Part shown: in pieces, positions 1-5,763 of the stretch | Numbering within the stretch: the stretch's first letter is position 1 | Layout: every line of letters begins with the position of its first letter | Assembly (NCBI GenBank): GCA_964568365.1 | Contig: CAZMQF010000056.1 | Span: 1 to 14,395 of the forward strand | Direction of reading: 5' to 3' | DNA length: 14,395 nucleotides | From: CAYLMG01 sp964568365 | Lineage (GTDB): Bacteria; Planctomycetota; Phycisphaerae; Sedimentisphaerales; Anaerobacaceae | Notes under the pieces: generated by a model | What the model was told of the DNA's origin: nothing | What the model saw: only the letters and a program-made list of their open reading frames with translations | Databases searched by the model: none | Program-made: the position numbers and the translations under genes

Positions 1-32
1 ATTAGAGAATTAGAGAATTGGTTAATTGGTTT
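1..32. repeat. Short tandem repeats (two 8-bp units)
   Basis: The window opens with two copies of ATTAGAGA followed by ATTGGTTA and ATTGGTTT, that is, two adjacent 8-bp direct repeats. The stretch is AT-rich and non-coding. It resembles dispersed intergenic repeats and lies at the left edge of the accessory region. Its full extent cannot be seen because the window starts inside it. Confidence 0.5.
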
Positions 33-51
33 ATTTAGAAGGAAATGCTTC

Positions 52-79
52 TAGTCCTTTTGTTTAAACAAAAGGACTA
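52..79. repeat. 28-bp perfect palindrome
   Basis: TAGTCCTTTTGTTT is followed directly by its exact reverse complement, giving 14-bp arms and a GTTTAAAC centre. The U-rich segment sits inside the stem rather than after it, so this is not a normal rho-independent terminator. A dimeric-protein operator, a cruciform or a remnant of a mobile-element end are all possible. It lies about 120 bp upstream of the predicted promoter at 198-226. Confidence 0.6.
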
Positions 80-197
80 CGAACCTTTCATAAGGTCAGG
101 GGAAATGCGGGTTACTGCCGGAGGCCGCGATGAGCATCCTACAGTGCGTAAAAAAAGTGCGAACCGCAGGCAGAAAAACCGCAGAGAAAACAATCGC

Positions 198-226
198 TTG
201 ACAGGGAATAGGGATTTTCGGATAAT
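198..226 (+). promoter_or_regulatory. Near-consensus sigma70 promoter
   Basis: The -35 box is TTGACA (198-203, 6/6 match), the spacer is 17 bp, and the -10 box is GATAAT (221-226, 5/6 match). Transcription would start near 233. A ribosome-binding-like GGAGA (250-254) lies just downstream, then GTG at 261. This is the best promoter in the window by eye. It probably drives the decayed frame at 261 and, through it, the PLD nuclease and zinc-ribbon genes. Confidence 0.7.
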
Positions 227-260
227 TTCAAGTGTATTTTTTAATATTCGGAGATAACCT

Positions 261-443
261 GTGTCTAATAACGCGAAAGAGTTCGGGGAATATTTATAAA
301 AAACAAGAGCAATATCGACTGAAGAAAAAAGATGAGGATAAGAAAATGGCAGAGAAATTGCCTTTGTCAATAAAAATCGTGAACCAATACAAATTACAGA
401 ACTTGGAAATAAATTTATAGCAAAAGTTTTTGGTATCAATTAA
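261..443 (+). pseudogene. Decayed small reading frame behind the promoter
   Basis: A GTG at 261 sits 6 nt after GGAGA (250-254). The frame reads 12 codons (MSNNAKEFGEYL) to a TAA at 297, meets further stops at 333 and 339, and then stays open as a 33-codon stretch (ENGREIAFVNKNR through KFIAKVFGIN) ending at TAA 441-443. The first piece faintly resembles the N-terminus of small XRE-type regulators, and the last piece looks like a natural C-terminus. Both lie in one frame, which suggests one gene broken by point stops, or two fragments joined. I do not recognise the family. It could instead be a 12-residue leader peptide with unrelated downstream sequence. Confidence 0.35.
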
Positions 444-469
444 GTTTATGAACTTTTAGGTGATTGAAA

Positions 470-1387
470 ATGGCAGTACAGATTTTGTCAAATTTAAATT
501 ATCCTATAGGACATATTATAAACCAAGAGCTTCAAAACGCCGATTCCGCAAGGATAGCTGTGGCATTTCTTAAATATTCAGGGGTCAAAGTCATTGAAGA
601 TTCGTTAGAACGCTGTCTGAACAATAATGGACTTGTAGAAATTATTGCAGGTTTAGACTTTAGAACTACTGATCCTAAGTCCATCTATTATTTTATCAAA
701 CTTCAAAAGAAAAGCAGGAACATAAAATTTTATTGCTACGGAGATACTAAGGAACATAAAACAGAGGTTGTCTTTCACCCGAAAATTTATTTATTTTCTA
801 AAGGCCGTGAAACAACCGGTATTATTGGAAGTACAAATTTAACAAAGGGCGGATTATTAAGTAATTTTGAAGTGAATGTCGTTATTAAAGAAACTAAGCC
901 AATTTATTATTCTCAACTTGAAGCAATTTATAATTCTGTAAAATTTACTGATTCTATTTTTTCACCCGATGAAGAGTATTTAGCCGGTTATTCAGACATC
1001 TATAAAGAATTTCTTAAAAACGAAGAAAATGCAGAAAAAGATAAAGGTGTTCAAAGAATAATAAAAGAAGTTAAAAAACGAGAAGGGATATTACCCGGTA
1101 CAGTGCCTTCAATTAAGAGTATAATTATTGATATCATAAATAATAAAAATAATGAAGGCTTGGCATTTGTGCCACTTCAAACTATTTACGAAGAAGCTGA
1201 AAGGATTGTAAAAGCAAAAAAATTAAAATACAAAATGGATACATTTCGAAATTCTATTCGTGGCGAGTTAAACAAACACGAATTGAATAGCAAACATCCT
1301 GATAAAATGTATTTATTTATTCGATCATCTGAGCAAAAAGGATATTATTCACTAACAGATAAGGGTAAAAGATATGAAGGCAGATAA
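470..1387 (+). CDS. PLD-superfamily (HKD) nuclease-like protein with C-terminal winged-helix-like region
   Basis: This protein of about 305 residues begins with a phospholipase D-like domain. It carries a single HKD half-motif, H103-P-K105, followed by GSTNLT with S121 and N123. That arrangement is seen in single-motif PLD nucleases, which dimerise to form the active site (BfiI/NgoFVII-type restriction enzymes and related predicted nucleases). After a charged linker (residues 175-215), the last 85 residues end in a KGYYSLTDKG-type turn, like the winged-helix domains fused to Mrr-like restriction proteins. I chose ATG 470 because AGGTGA at 458-463 gives good spacing; the in-frame TTG at 464 is too close. 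The downstream zinc-ribbon gene overlaps its end by 14 nt, so the two are probably translated together. A DNA-directed, defence-related nuclease is inferred; the substrate is unknown. Confidence 0.75.
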   Translation: MAVQILSNLNYPIGHIINQELQNADSARIAVAFLKYSGVKVIEDSLERCLNNNGLVEIIAGLDFRTTDPKSIYYFIKLQKKSRNIKFYCYGDTKEHKTEVVFHPKIYLFSKGRETTGIIGSTNLTKGGLLSNFEVNVVIKETKPIYYSQLEAIYNSVKFTDSIFSPDEEYLAGYSDIYKEFLKNEENAEKDKGVQRIIKEVKKREGILPGTVPSIKSIIIDIINNKNNEGLAFVPLQTIYEEAERIVKAKKLKYKMDTFRNSIRGELNKHELNSKHPDKMYLFIRSSEQKGYYSLTDKGKRYEGR

Positions 1388-1640
1388 AACGAATAACAAA
1401 TCAGAAATGCCTAATTTTCTCAAAGAATGGATCAAAAAATGGGAAAAGAAAGGTTTTGTTAAACGTGTAATTAATGGTTACCCTTATCTTTTCCCTCCTC
1501 TTGTAAATAAACCACGATGTTCTACTTACAATCCAGCGAAAGGTTGTTTATATTGTGGAAATAACACTTTTCGATATTATTCTAAAGGTGGTGGAAAAAA
1601 GTATTATCAATGCGAACAATGCTGGGGTATAAACCATTAA
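1374..1640 (+). CDS. Small zinc-ribbon protein
   Basis: This 88-residue protein has a Lys/Trp-rich N-terminus (residues 13-32) and a C-terminal zinc ribbon, with C58-x2-C61 and C80-x2-C83 flanking an 18-residue loop. C49 is an additional cysteine. The ATG lies inside the 3' end of the PLD gene, and AAGGG (1361-1365) sits 8 nt upstream, which supports this start and translational coupling. I do not recognise a named family. Such ribbons usually bind nucleic acid or a protein partner, so a targeting subunit for the PLD nuclease is a reasonable guess from the overlap alone. Confidence 0.65.
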   Translation: MKADKTNNKSEMPNFLKEWIKKWEKKGFVKRVINGYPYLFPPLVNKPRCSTYNPAKGCLYCGNNTFRYYSKGGGKKYYQCEQCWGINH

Positions 1641-1661
1641 CTTTCAAATCGGAGCGTAAAA

Positions 1662-2504
1662 ATGGCAAAAAAACAAACACCCATAACAAAAATAGCGGTT
1701 TTCAGGAAGAAAGAAATCAGAAAAACCATTCACAACAATGAATGGTGGTTTGTAATTATGGATGTCGTTGGTGCTCTGACGGATTCAGTTCAACCAAATG
1801 GATATATTAAGGATATGCGCAGAAGAGACTCCGAGCTTTCAAAAGGGTGGGGGCAGATTGCCACCCCCCTTTCTGTGCAAACTCCCGGTGGTATACAAAA
1901 ACTAAACTGTGCCAATACCGAAGGTATTTTTCGCATAATTCAGTCTATTCCATCTTCCAAGGCAGAGCCTTTTAAACTCTGGTTAGCCAAAGTCGGCTAT
2001 GAACGTGTCCAGGAGATCGAAGACCCTGAAATTGCTACTAAACGAACACGGGCTTTATATAAAGCCAAAGGATATAGAGATGACTGGATTGAAAAACGTA
2101 TGCGAGGTATCGCTATCCGAGAAGAACTTACAGACGAATGGAAAAAACATAATGTTAAAGGAGAGAAAGAGTACGAAATTTTAACAGCCGAGATATCCAA
2201 AGCTGCCTTTGGTCTAACTCCCAGCCAATATAAAAAAATTAAAGGATTGAAGCGGGAGAATTTGCGAGACCATATGACGGATTTGGAACTTATTTTTTCT
2301 ATGCTCGGTGAGGCTTCGACAACTCAGATTACCATAGTCGAACATCCGGATGGTTTTGATGAAAACAAAGAAGTCGCCAAGCGAGGTGGAAATGTTGCCG
2401 GTGTAGCCCGCAACAAACTTGAACAGGAAACCCGCCGTAAGGTGATTAGCCGGGGAAACTATCTTCATAAACCTCAGCATAAGAAACTTAAAGATAGTAA
2501 ATAG
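1662..2504 (+). CDS. BRO-N / DinD-like phage antirepressor family protein
   Basis: The 280-residue protein starts with a BRO-N-type domain: residues 8-110 run from KIAVFRKKEIRKT through WWFVIMDVVGALT and a RIIQSIPS segment to KLWLAKVGYERVQE. The central and C-terminal part (MRGIAIREELTDEWK, EYEILTAEISKAAFGL, then a Lys/Arg-rich tail) matches the usual layout of DinD/BRO-family proteins of prophages and genomic islands. These bind DNA and act as antirepressors or damage-inducible factors. GGAG at 1651-1654, 7 nt before the ATG, supports the start. It is 21 nt downstream of the zinc-ribbon gene, so it could share that transcript. Its role here is inferred; the family travels widely with mobile DNA. 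Confidence 0.8.
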   Translation: MAKKQTPITKIAVFRKKEIRKTIHNNEWWFVIMDVVGALTDSVQPNGYIKDMRRRDSELSKGWGQIATPLSVQTPGGIQKLNCANTEGIFRIIQSIPSSKAEPFKLWLAKVGYERVQEIEDPEIATKRTRALYKAKGYRDDWIEKRMRGIAIREELTDEWKKHNVKGEKEYEILTAEISKAAFGLTPSQYKKIKGLKRENLRDHMTDLELIFSMLGEASTTQITIVEHPDGFDENKEVAKRGGNVAGVARNKLEQETRRKVISRGNYLHKPQHKKLKDSK

Positions 2505-2523
2505 AGAGTATTATTAACGATAA

Positions 2524-2988
2524 TCGCTTCAAACAGAATATAAGCCTAATGCCGCTCCTTTGTTGCAAGGCAATCGTTTTGCTCCCTCCACCGAATTAAT
2601 ATGGTTAGCAAGCAAATCCAAGAAATATTATTTTAATTACGAACTTGCTAAAGACCTTAACGGCGGTAAGCAAATGCGCAACTTATGGACCTTACCGGCT
2701 TCCCGACATATAACTAGTCATCCAACAGAAAAACCTGAAAATCTACTACAGAGAATAATATCAATTGGAAGTAAAGAGGGGGACACTATCCTTGATCCTT
2801 TTGCGGGTTCTGGTACGACAGGAGTTGTAGCTAAGCAGTTAGGCAGAAACTTTATCGGCATAGAAATTTATCAATCGTATTTTGAGATGGCAGCCAAAAG
2901 AATAGAAAATACTACAAGAAATTTGAGTTTGCTTGAATTAACTCAAAATACACGCAGAGCTAAACCATTTCAAACTAGCTTTGTTTAA
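2524..2988 (+). pseudogene. 5'-truncated DNA methyltransferase (N6-adenine/N4-cytosine type)
   Basis: The open frame runs from just after a TAA at 2521 and encodes only the C-terminal part of a beta-class methyltransferase. It keeps the target-side segment (NRFAPSTELIWLASKSKKYY), the HPTEKP motif with LLQRII, and the AdoMet-binding motif I, LDPFAGSGTTG, followed by LGRNFIGIE. The catalytic DPPY motif and the whole N-terminal half, normally about 100-200 residues, are absent. A TTG at 2560 could start a 142-residue product, but no ribosome-binding site precedes it. The break falls within 20 bp of the BRO gene's stop codon, so that gene's arrival may have removed the 5' half. The fragment should bind AdoMet at best and cannot methylate. 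Identity is clear; expression is doubtful. Confidence 0.8.
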
Positions 2989-3061
2989 AGTGTTAAAAAC
3001 AAAAAACCAACATTCTCGGCTTTTTAAAGGTGGTTTTAAAAACAGCGTTATCGGATGATAA

Positions 3062-3139
3062 ATGAGTTTTGCCTCAGGTGAGACAACACAGCTGATGAAG
3101 TCTTTTAATTTGTTTGAAATTTTCGAGGGAGATAAGTAA
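3062..3139 (+). CDS. Short frame overlapping the GIY-YIG gene start
   Basis: A 25-codon frame starts at ATG 3062, preceded by GGAT (3053-3056). It ends at a TAA that shares its last base with the ATG of the GIY-YIG gene (TAATG). It reads MSFASGETTQLMKSFNLFEI and then FEGDK. The stop/start overlap is typical of translational coupling, so it may be a leader or a very small protein. It could also be the surviving end of a deleted gene. I do not recognise it. Confidence 0.3.
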   Translation: MSFASGETTQLMKSFNLFEIFEGDK

Positions 3140-3849
3140 TGGCTAAGAAATCGCAAAGAAGTTCTCGGCCGATTGTGATAGGGCATTTGGAGAGAATAAG
3201 CAGCAAGGTTTTCGACCGATATAGGAAACAGATTACAGATATGATTAAAGGTAATTATGGAGTTTACGCACTATACCGGCGCGATAAGCTTTATTATATC
3301 GGATTAGCAACTGATTTTCGCAGAAGAATAAATCAACACCTCAAAGACCGGCACCAAGGAAAATGGAATTATTTCGGTCTTTATTTAATACGAAAAATAG
3401 ACCATTTGCGTGAAATCGAGGCTTTATTGGTACGAATAGCCGGTCCAGGAGGAAATAAACAAAAAGGAAAACTTACACGGTCAAAAAATTTAAGGCCTAG
3501 ACTGAAACGATTGTTAACAGAAGATACGAAAAGGGTTATAGATGAGATACTTGGAACTGAAAAAGTTGGTAAGAGGAAAACCAGAGGTGTAAGAAAAGCT
3601 GCAAAAGAGAAACGGCCTCTAAAAGGTTTCTTTCCAAGCGGAAAAGTACTTTATGGCCGATATAAAGGCAAAGACTATAAATTATGGGCGAATAGAATAG
3701 GCAGAATAAGATTCAACGGTAAATTATATGATAGTCCCTCAGGCGCAGCTAAGGCCATAATAGATAAAGGTGCAGTTGACGGATGGAATTTCTGGAAATA
3801 CAAAGATAAATCCGGAAATTTGATCGCGATTAAACATTTAAGGAAGTGA
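3139..3849 (+). CDS. GIY-YIG nuclease fused to a RAMA/DUF4357-like domain
   Basis: The 236-residue protein has an N-terminal GIY-YIG endonuclease domain. It shows G41-V-Y43, then Y53-I-G55, the Arg cluster at 61-63 where the catalytic arginine lies, and E94 in REIEALL as the probable metal-binding glutamate. A basic linker (about 105-165) leads to a C-terminal domain with GKVLYGRYKGKDYKLW, GRIRFNGKLYDSPSGAAKAI and GWNFWKY. This is the pattern of RAMA (restriction enzyme and adenine methylase associated) and DUF4357 domains. GAGGGAG (3125-3131) is 7 nt from the ATG. The fusion suggests a nuclease that reads DNA context or modification, for example a restriction or modification-dependent enzyme. 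It lies directly after a broken methyltransferase. Domain calls are confident; the biological role is inferred. Confidence 0.8.
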   Translation: MAKKSQRSSRPIVIGHLERISSKVFDRYRKQITDMIKGNYGVYALYRRDKLYYIGLATDFRRRINQHLKDRHQGKWNYFGLYLIRKIDHLREIEALLVRIAGPGGNKQKGKLTRSKNLRPRLKRLLTEDTKRVIDEILGTEKVGKRKTRGVRKAAKEKRPLKGFFPSGKVLYGRYKGKDYKLWANRIGRIRFNGKLYDSPSGAAKAIIDKGAVDGWNFWKYKDKSGNLIAIKHLRK

Positions 3850-3876
3850 AATAGTCCAATCGCAAAAATCTTTTCA

Positions 3877-3930
3877 ATCCTGTTATCCTGTCTAAAATCT
3901 TCGTATCTTTTCGTGAAAATTCGTGGTTAA
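3877..3930. repeat. Dispersed-repeat-like intergenic sequence
   Basis: Two copies of ATCCTGT (3877-3883, 3885-3891) are followed by three copies of TTCGT spaced exactly 10 nt apart (3900, 3910, 3920), ending in a TCGTGGTTAA motif. From memory, similar strings occur between genes in many environmental bacterial genomes. No coding potential is seen. It separates the GIY-YIG gene from the oxidoreductase remnant. Confidence 0.45.
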
Positions 3931-3944
3931 GAATAAATACAAAA

Positions 3945-3963
3945 CCTGCGGTGAAACCGCAGG
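3945..3963 (+). repeat. Strong hairpin (8-bp stem, GAA loop)
   Basis: CCTGCGGT, a GAA loop and ACCGCAGG form a perfect GC-rich stem-loop about 95 nt after the GIY-YIG stop codon. No T-tract follows, so it is not a standard rho-independent terminator, though it could stabilise the upstream mRNA 3' end. It sits within 5 bp of the start of the gltD-like remnant and may mark the rearrangement junction. Confidence 0.5.
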
Positions 3964-3967
3964 CTAA

Positions 3968-4108
3968 ATATTGTTGAATATCTTTGCGTTCGCTGCAGGT
4001 GATGCGGTTAATGGGGCCTTTCTGGTTGTTAGCGCAATCGATAGCGGACGAAAAGCCGCTTATGCTGTTGATGAATGGCTAAAGGGACAGCGGAACAGGT
4101 TTCGTTAA
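3968..4108 (+). pseudogene. C-terminal remnant of a GltD-type FAD/NAD(P) oxidoreductase
   Basis: An open frame from a stop at 3965 to TAA 4106-4108 encodes FAFAAGDAVNGAFLVVSAID, then SGRKAAYAVDEWLKGQ and a short basic tail. FAAGD-x-V-x-GA…V…A…GRKAA…W/YL is the signature C-terminal end of glutamate synthase small-subunit-like flavoproteins; the GD contacts FAD and the following helix closes the domain. About 400 N-terminal residues are missing and there is no start codon context. The 45-codon fragment is therefore a relic, most simply left when the accessory DNA to the left replaced the rest of the gene. A related pyridine-nucleotide-disulphide oxidoreductase is the alternative source. Confidence 0.7.
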
Positions 4109-4224
4109 AACAAAATTTTTTTCGTCTTATAAAAAAACATCAATTTAATTGATATTCTTTTTTGCGACACTTAATCAAATCCTATCGGACTTTCGGAAAC
4201 TACACTTTTTTGTTTTCAGTTGAT

Positions 4225-4253
4225 TTGATTGTTAACCGATTATTATTTATAGT
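4225..4253 (+). promoter_or_regulatory. Candidate sigma70 promoter for the Hsp70 operon
   Basis: TTGATT (4225-4230, 4/6), a 17-bp spacer and TATAGT (4248-4253, 5/6) lie about 155 bp upstream of the preferred start of the grpE-like gene. Transcription would begin near 4260. No CIRCE-type inverted repeat was seen nearby, so heat-shock control by HrcA is not indicated. Confidence 0.4.
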
Positions 4254-4407
4254 TTATTTTGGCGGTTTTTAACGCAGCGTCTGTATGTTTTTGGGCCGTG
4301 ATTGGAATGTTTTTATCAGGCTTTCGTTCGTGTGGCCTGAAGCATTCTGACTTTTTGACACCGTGATTTGGGGGACAAGTTTTTTTATAAATAACTTGGA
4401 ATCAGAA

Positions 4408-5733
4408 GTGGCAAGTGTGGGAAAAAAATCCGCTGTTTTGGCTTTAGTGTTATTGTTTGCCGGTGCTGCAACACTCGGATGGGGACTTATCGAGCAGAGA
4501 AAAGAGAAGCAGCTCCTGGAAGATATCAAAGCACGCCTTGAAAAACTGGATAAAGTGACAGCTGATGAAATTGATATCCGCTATCTGGCCGACATTTTCT
4601 CAAGTGATGACTGGCAGCAAAAGCTTGATGCGTATAACACGCAAAGACAGGGCAAAGGCCTTTTGATTGATACTTCGGCTGTATTTATTCTCACGGGGGG
4701 TGCAATTTTTGCCTGGTTACTCTTGTGGCTTGCTGTAAGGTTCGTATATCGTCGTTTATTCGGTTTTAAGGATACTTCTTCGGAAGCGATGCATCAGGAC
4801 GGGGGTGAAAATCTTCAAACGCAGCAAAGCACACAGAGAGTAGTTGAATCACCGAAACGAAAAACTGACCATCAAAAAGAGAAACAGCACGTTAACGCCA
4901 AAGTCCTTACAACTTCCGGCTGGTTTGACTTCAATAAAGGACCGTCCGAACGCGGCAAAGCCGACCATATCTATTCCGAGACTACTTTAGAAGCTCAATC
5001 TTCTTCTGATTCCTCGGCAGGCGGCTCCAAAAACGTTAGCATGATGTTTTCCGATGGCCAGGCTGCAGAGTCTAAAAAGTCCTTGAAGCTCAAAGGCGAC
5101 AGGCTAAATCAGAGATATAAGTCACTGACGAAACGCAGGATATTTTCGGAAACCGACGAGGATACGGTTAAGCTCGAGAAGGTACTAAAGGCTCAGAGCA
5201 AGAGTCTGGAAAAACAGCTGGCCGAATTCAGGCAAATGGCTCAGACTCTTAAACAGATAACTCTCGACCGCTCACAGCCCTTCGGTAGCACCATCAAAGA
5301 ACTTATGCAGCAGGTCTCTGCAATTCGAGAATATGCCCTGGGTCAGCAGGATAGAATCAAAAAACTCCAGGACGGCTACGACTGGAGTATAATTAAAAGT
5401 TTTGGCCTTAAGATTATTCGCTGTATCGACAATCTTGAGGACAGAATAGAACAGTTCAGGAACGATAGTGTTGATACAGCCGACCTTGAAGAAGTAAAAG
5501 ACGAGCTCATTTTTTCTCTCGAATCCAGCGGTATTGAACAATATAAGCTGGAGATTGACAGTGATTACAACGGCCAGGAAAAAATTGCTGAAGCCGTGAA
5601 AGAAAAGGTTGGTGCCCCGGAGCCTGAACTAAAAGGTAAAATCGCTCATCTCGTAAAGCCGGGGTATCGTCACTTTATTGATGATGAAAACTTCAAAGTT
5701 GTACGTACAGCGAGGGTAAGGCTGTTCGGTTAG
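4408..5733 (+). CDS. Membrane-anchored GrpE-like nucleotide exchange factor
   Basis: The protein of about 441 residues has two hydrophobic helices, at roughly 9-28 and 92-114, on either side of a charged loop of about 60 residues. A long polar linker follows (115-240), then a coiled-coil region (about 250-310) and a C-terminal GrpE-like core. Helix IIKSFGLKIIRCIDNLEDRI corresponds to GrpE's DNLERA segment, and HLVKPGYRHF through VVRTARVRLFG to its C-terminal beta domain (KGY…RPARV). GrpE releases ADP from Hsp70 and is normally a soluble protein of about 200 residues, so the membrane anchor is unusual. The predicted topology puts the GrpE part in the cytoplasm. The start is uncertain: GTG 4408 places the first helix at the N-terminus, whereas GTG 4363 adds 15 residues. 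The dnaK-like gene 30 bp downstream supports the call. The sequence is divergent. Confidence 0.7.
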   Translation: MASVGKKSAVLALVLLFAGAATLGWGLIEQRKEKQLLEDIKARLEKLDKVTADEIDIRYLADIFSSDDWQQKLDAYNTQRQGKGLLIDTSAVFILTGGAIFAWLLLWLAVRFVYRRLFGFKDTSSEAMHQDGGENLQTQQSTQRVVESPKRKTDHQKEKQHVNAKVLTTSGWFDFNKGPSERGKADHIYSETTLEAQSSSDSSAGGSKNVSMMFSDGQAAESKKSLKLKGDRLNQRYKSLTKRRIFSETDEDTVKLEKVLKAQSKSLEKQLAEFRQMAQTLKQITLDRSQPFGSTIKELMQQVSAIREYALGQQDRIKKLQDGYDWSIIKSFGLKIIRCIDNLEDRIEQFRNDSVDTADLEEVKDELIFSLESSGIEQYKLEIDSDYNGQEKIAEAVKEKVGAPEPELKGKIAHLVKPGYRHFIDDENFKVVRTARVRLFG

Positions 5734-5763
5734 AATATTCTGACAGAACGGGGGGATAACAAA

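Noticed and set aside
45..257. 70-codon + strand frame across the palindrome and promoter
   Set aside because: It has no ribosome-binding site, spans the palindrome and the TTGACA/GATAAT promoter, and its highly basic translation resembles no family.
77..439. 120-codon - strand frame
   Set aside because: It runs antisense to the promoter and the decayed frame, has a low-complexity translation and no initiation signals.
3003..3037. AAAACCA/TGGTTTT inverted repeat after the methyltransferase fragment
   Set aside because: The 7-bp arms are AT-rich with a 21-nt loop and no T-tract on the + strand, so it is too weak to call a terminator.
4131..4155. ATCAATTTAATTGAT followed by T-rich sequence
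   Set aside because: The 7-bp stem has only AT-rich pairs and a one-base loop, so it is not a credible terminator.
4355..4391. TTGACA with TATAAA downstream of it, before the grpE-like gene
   Set aside because: The spacer would be 25 bp, too long for a sigma70 promoter; the pair at 4225-4253 fits better.
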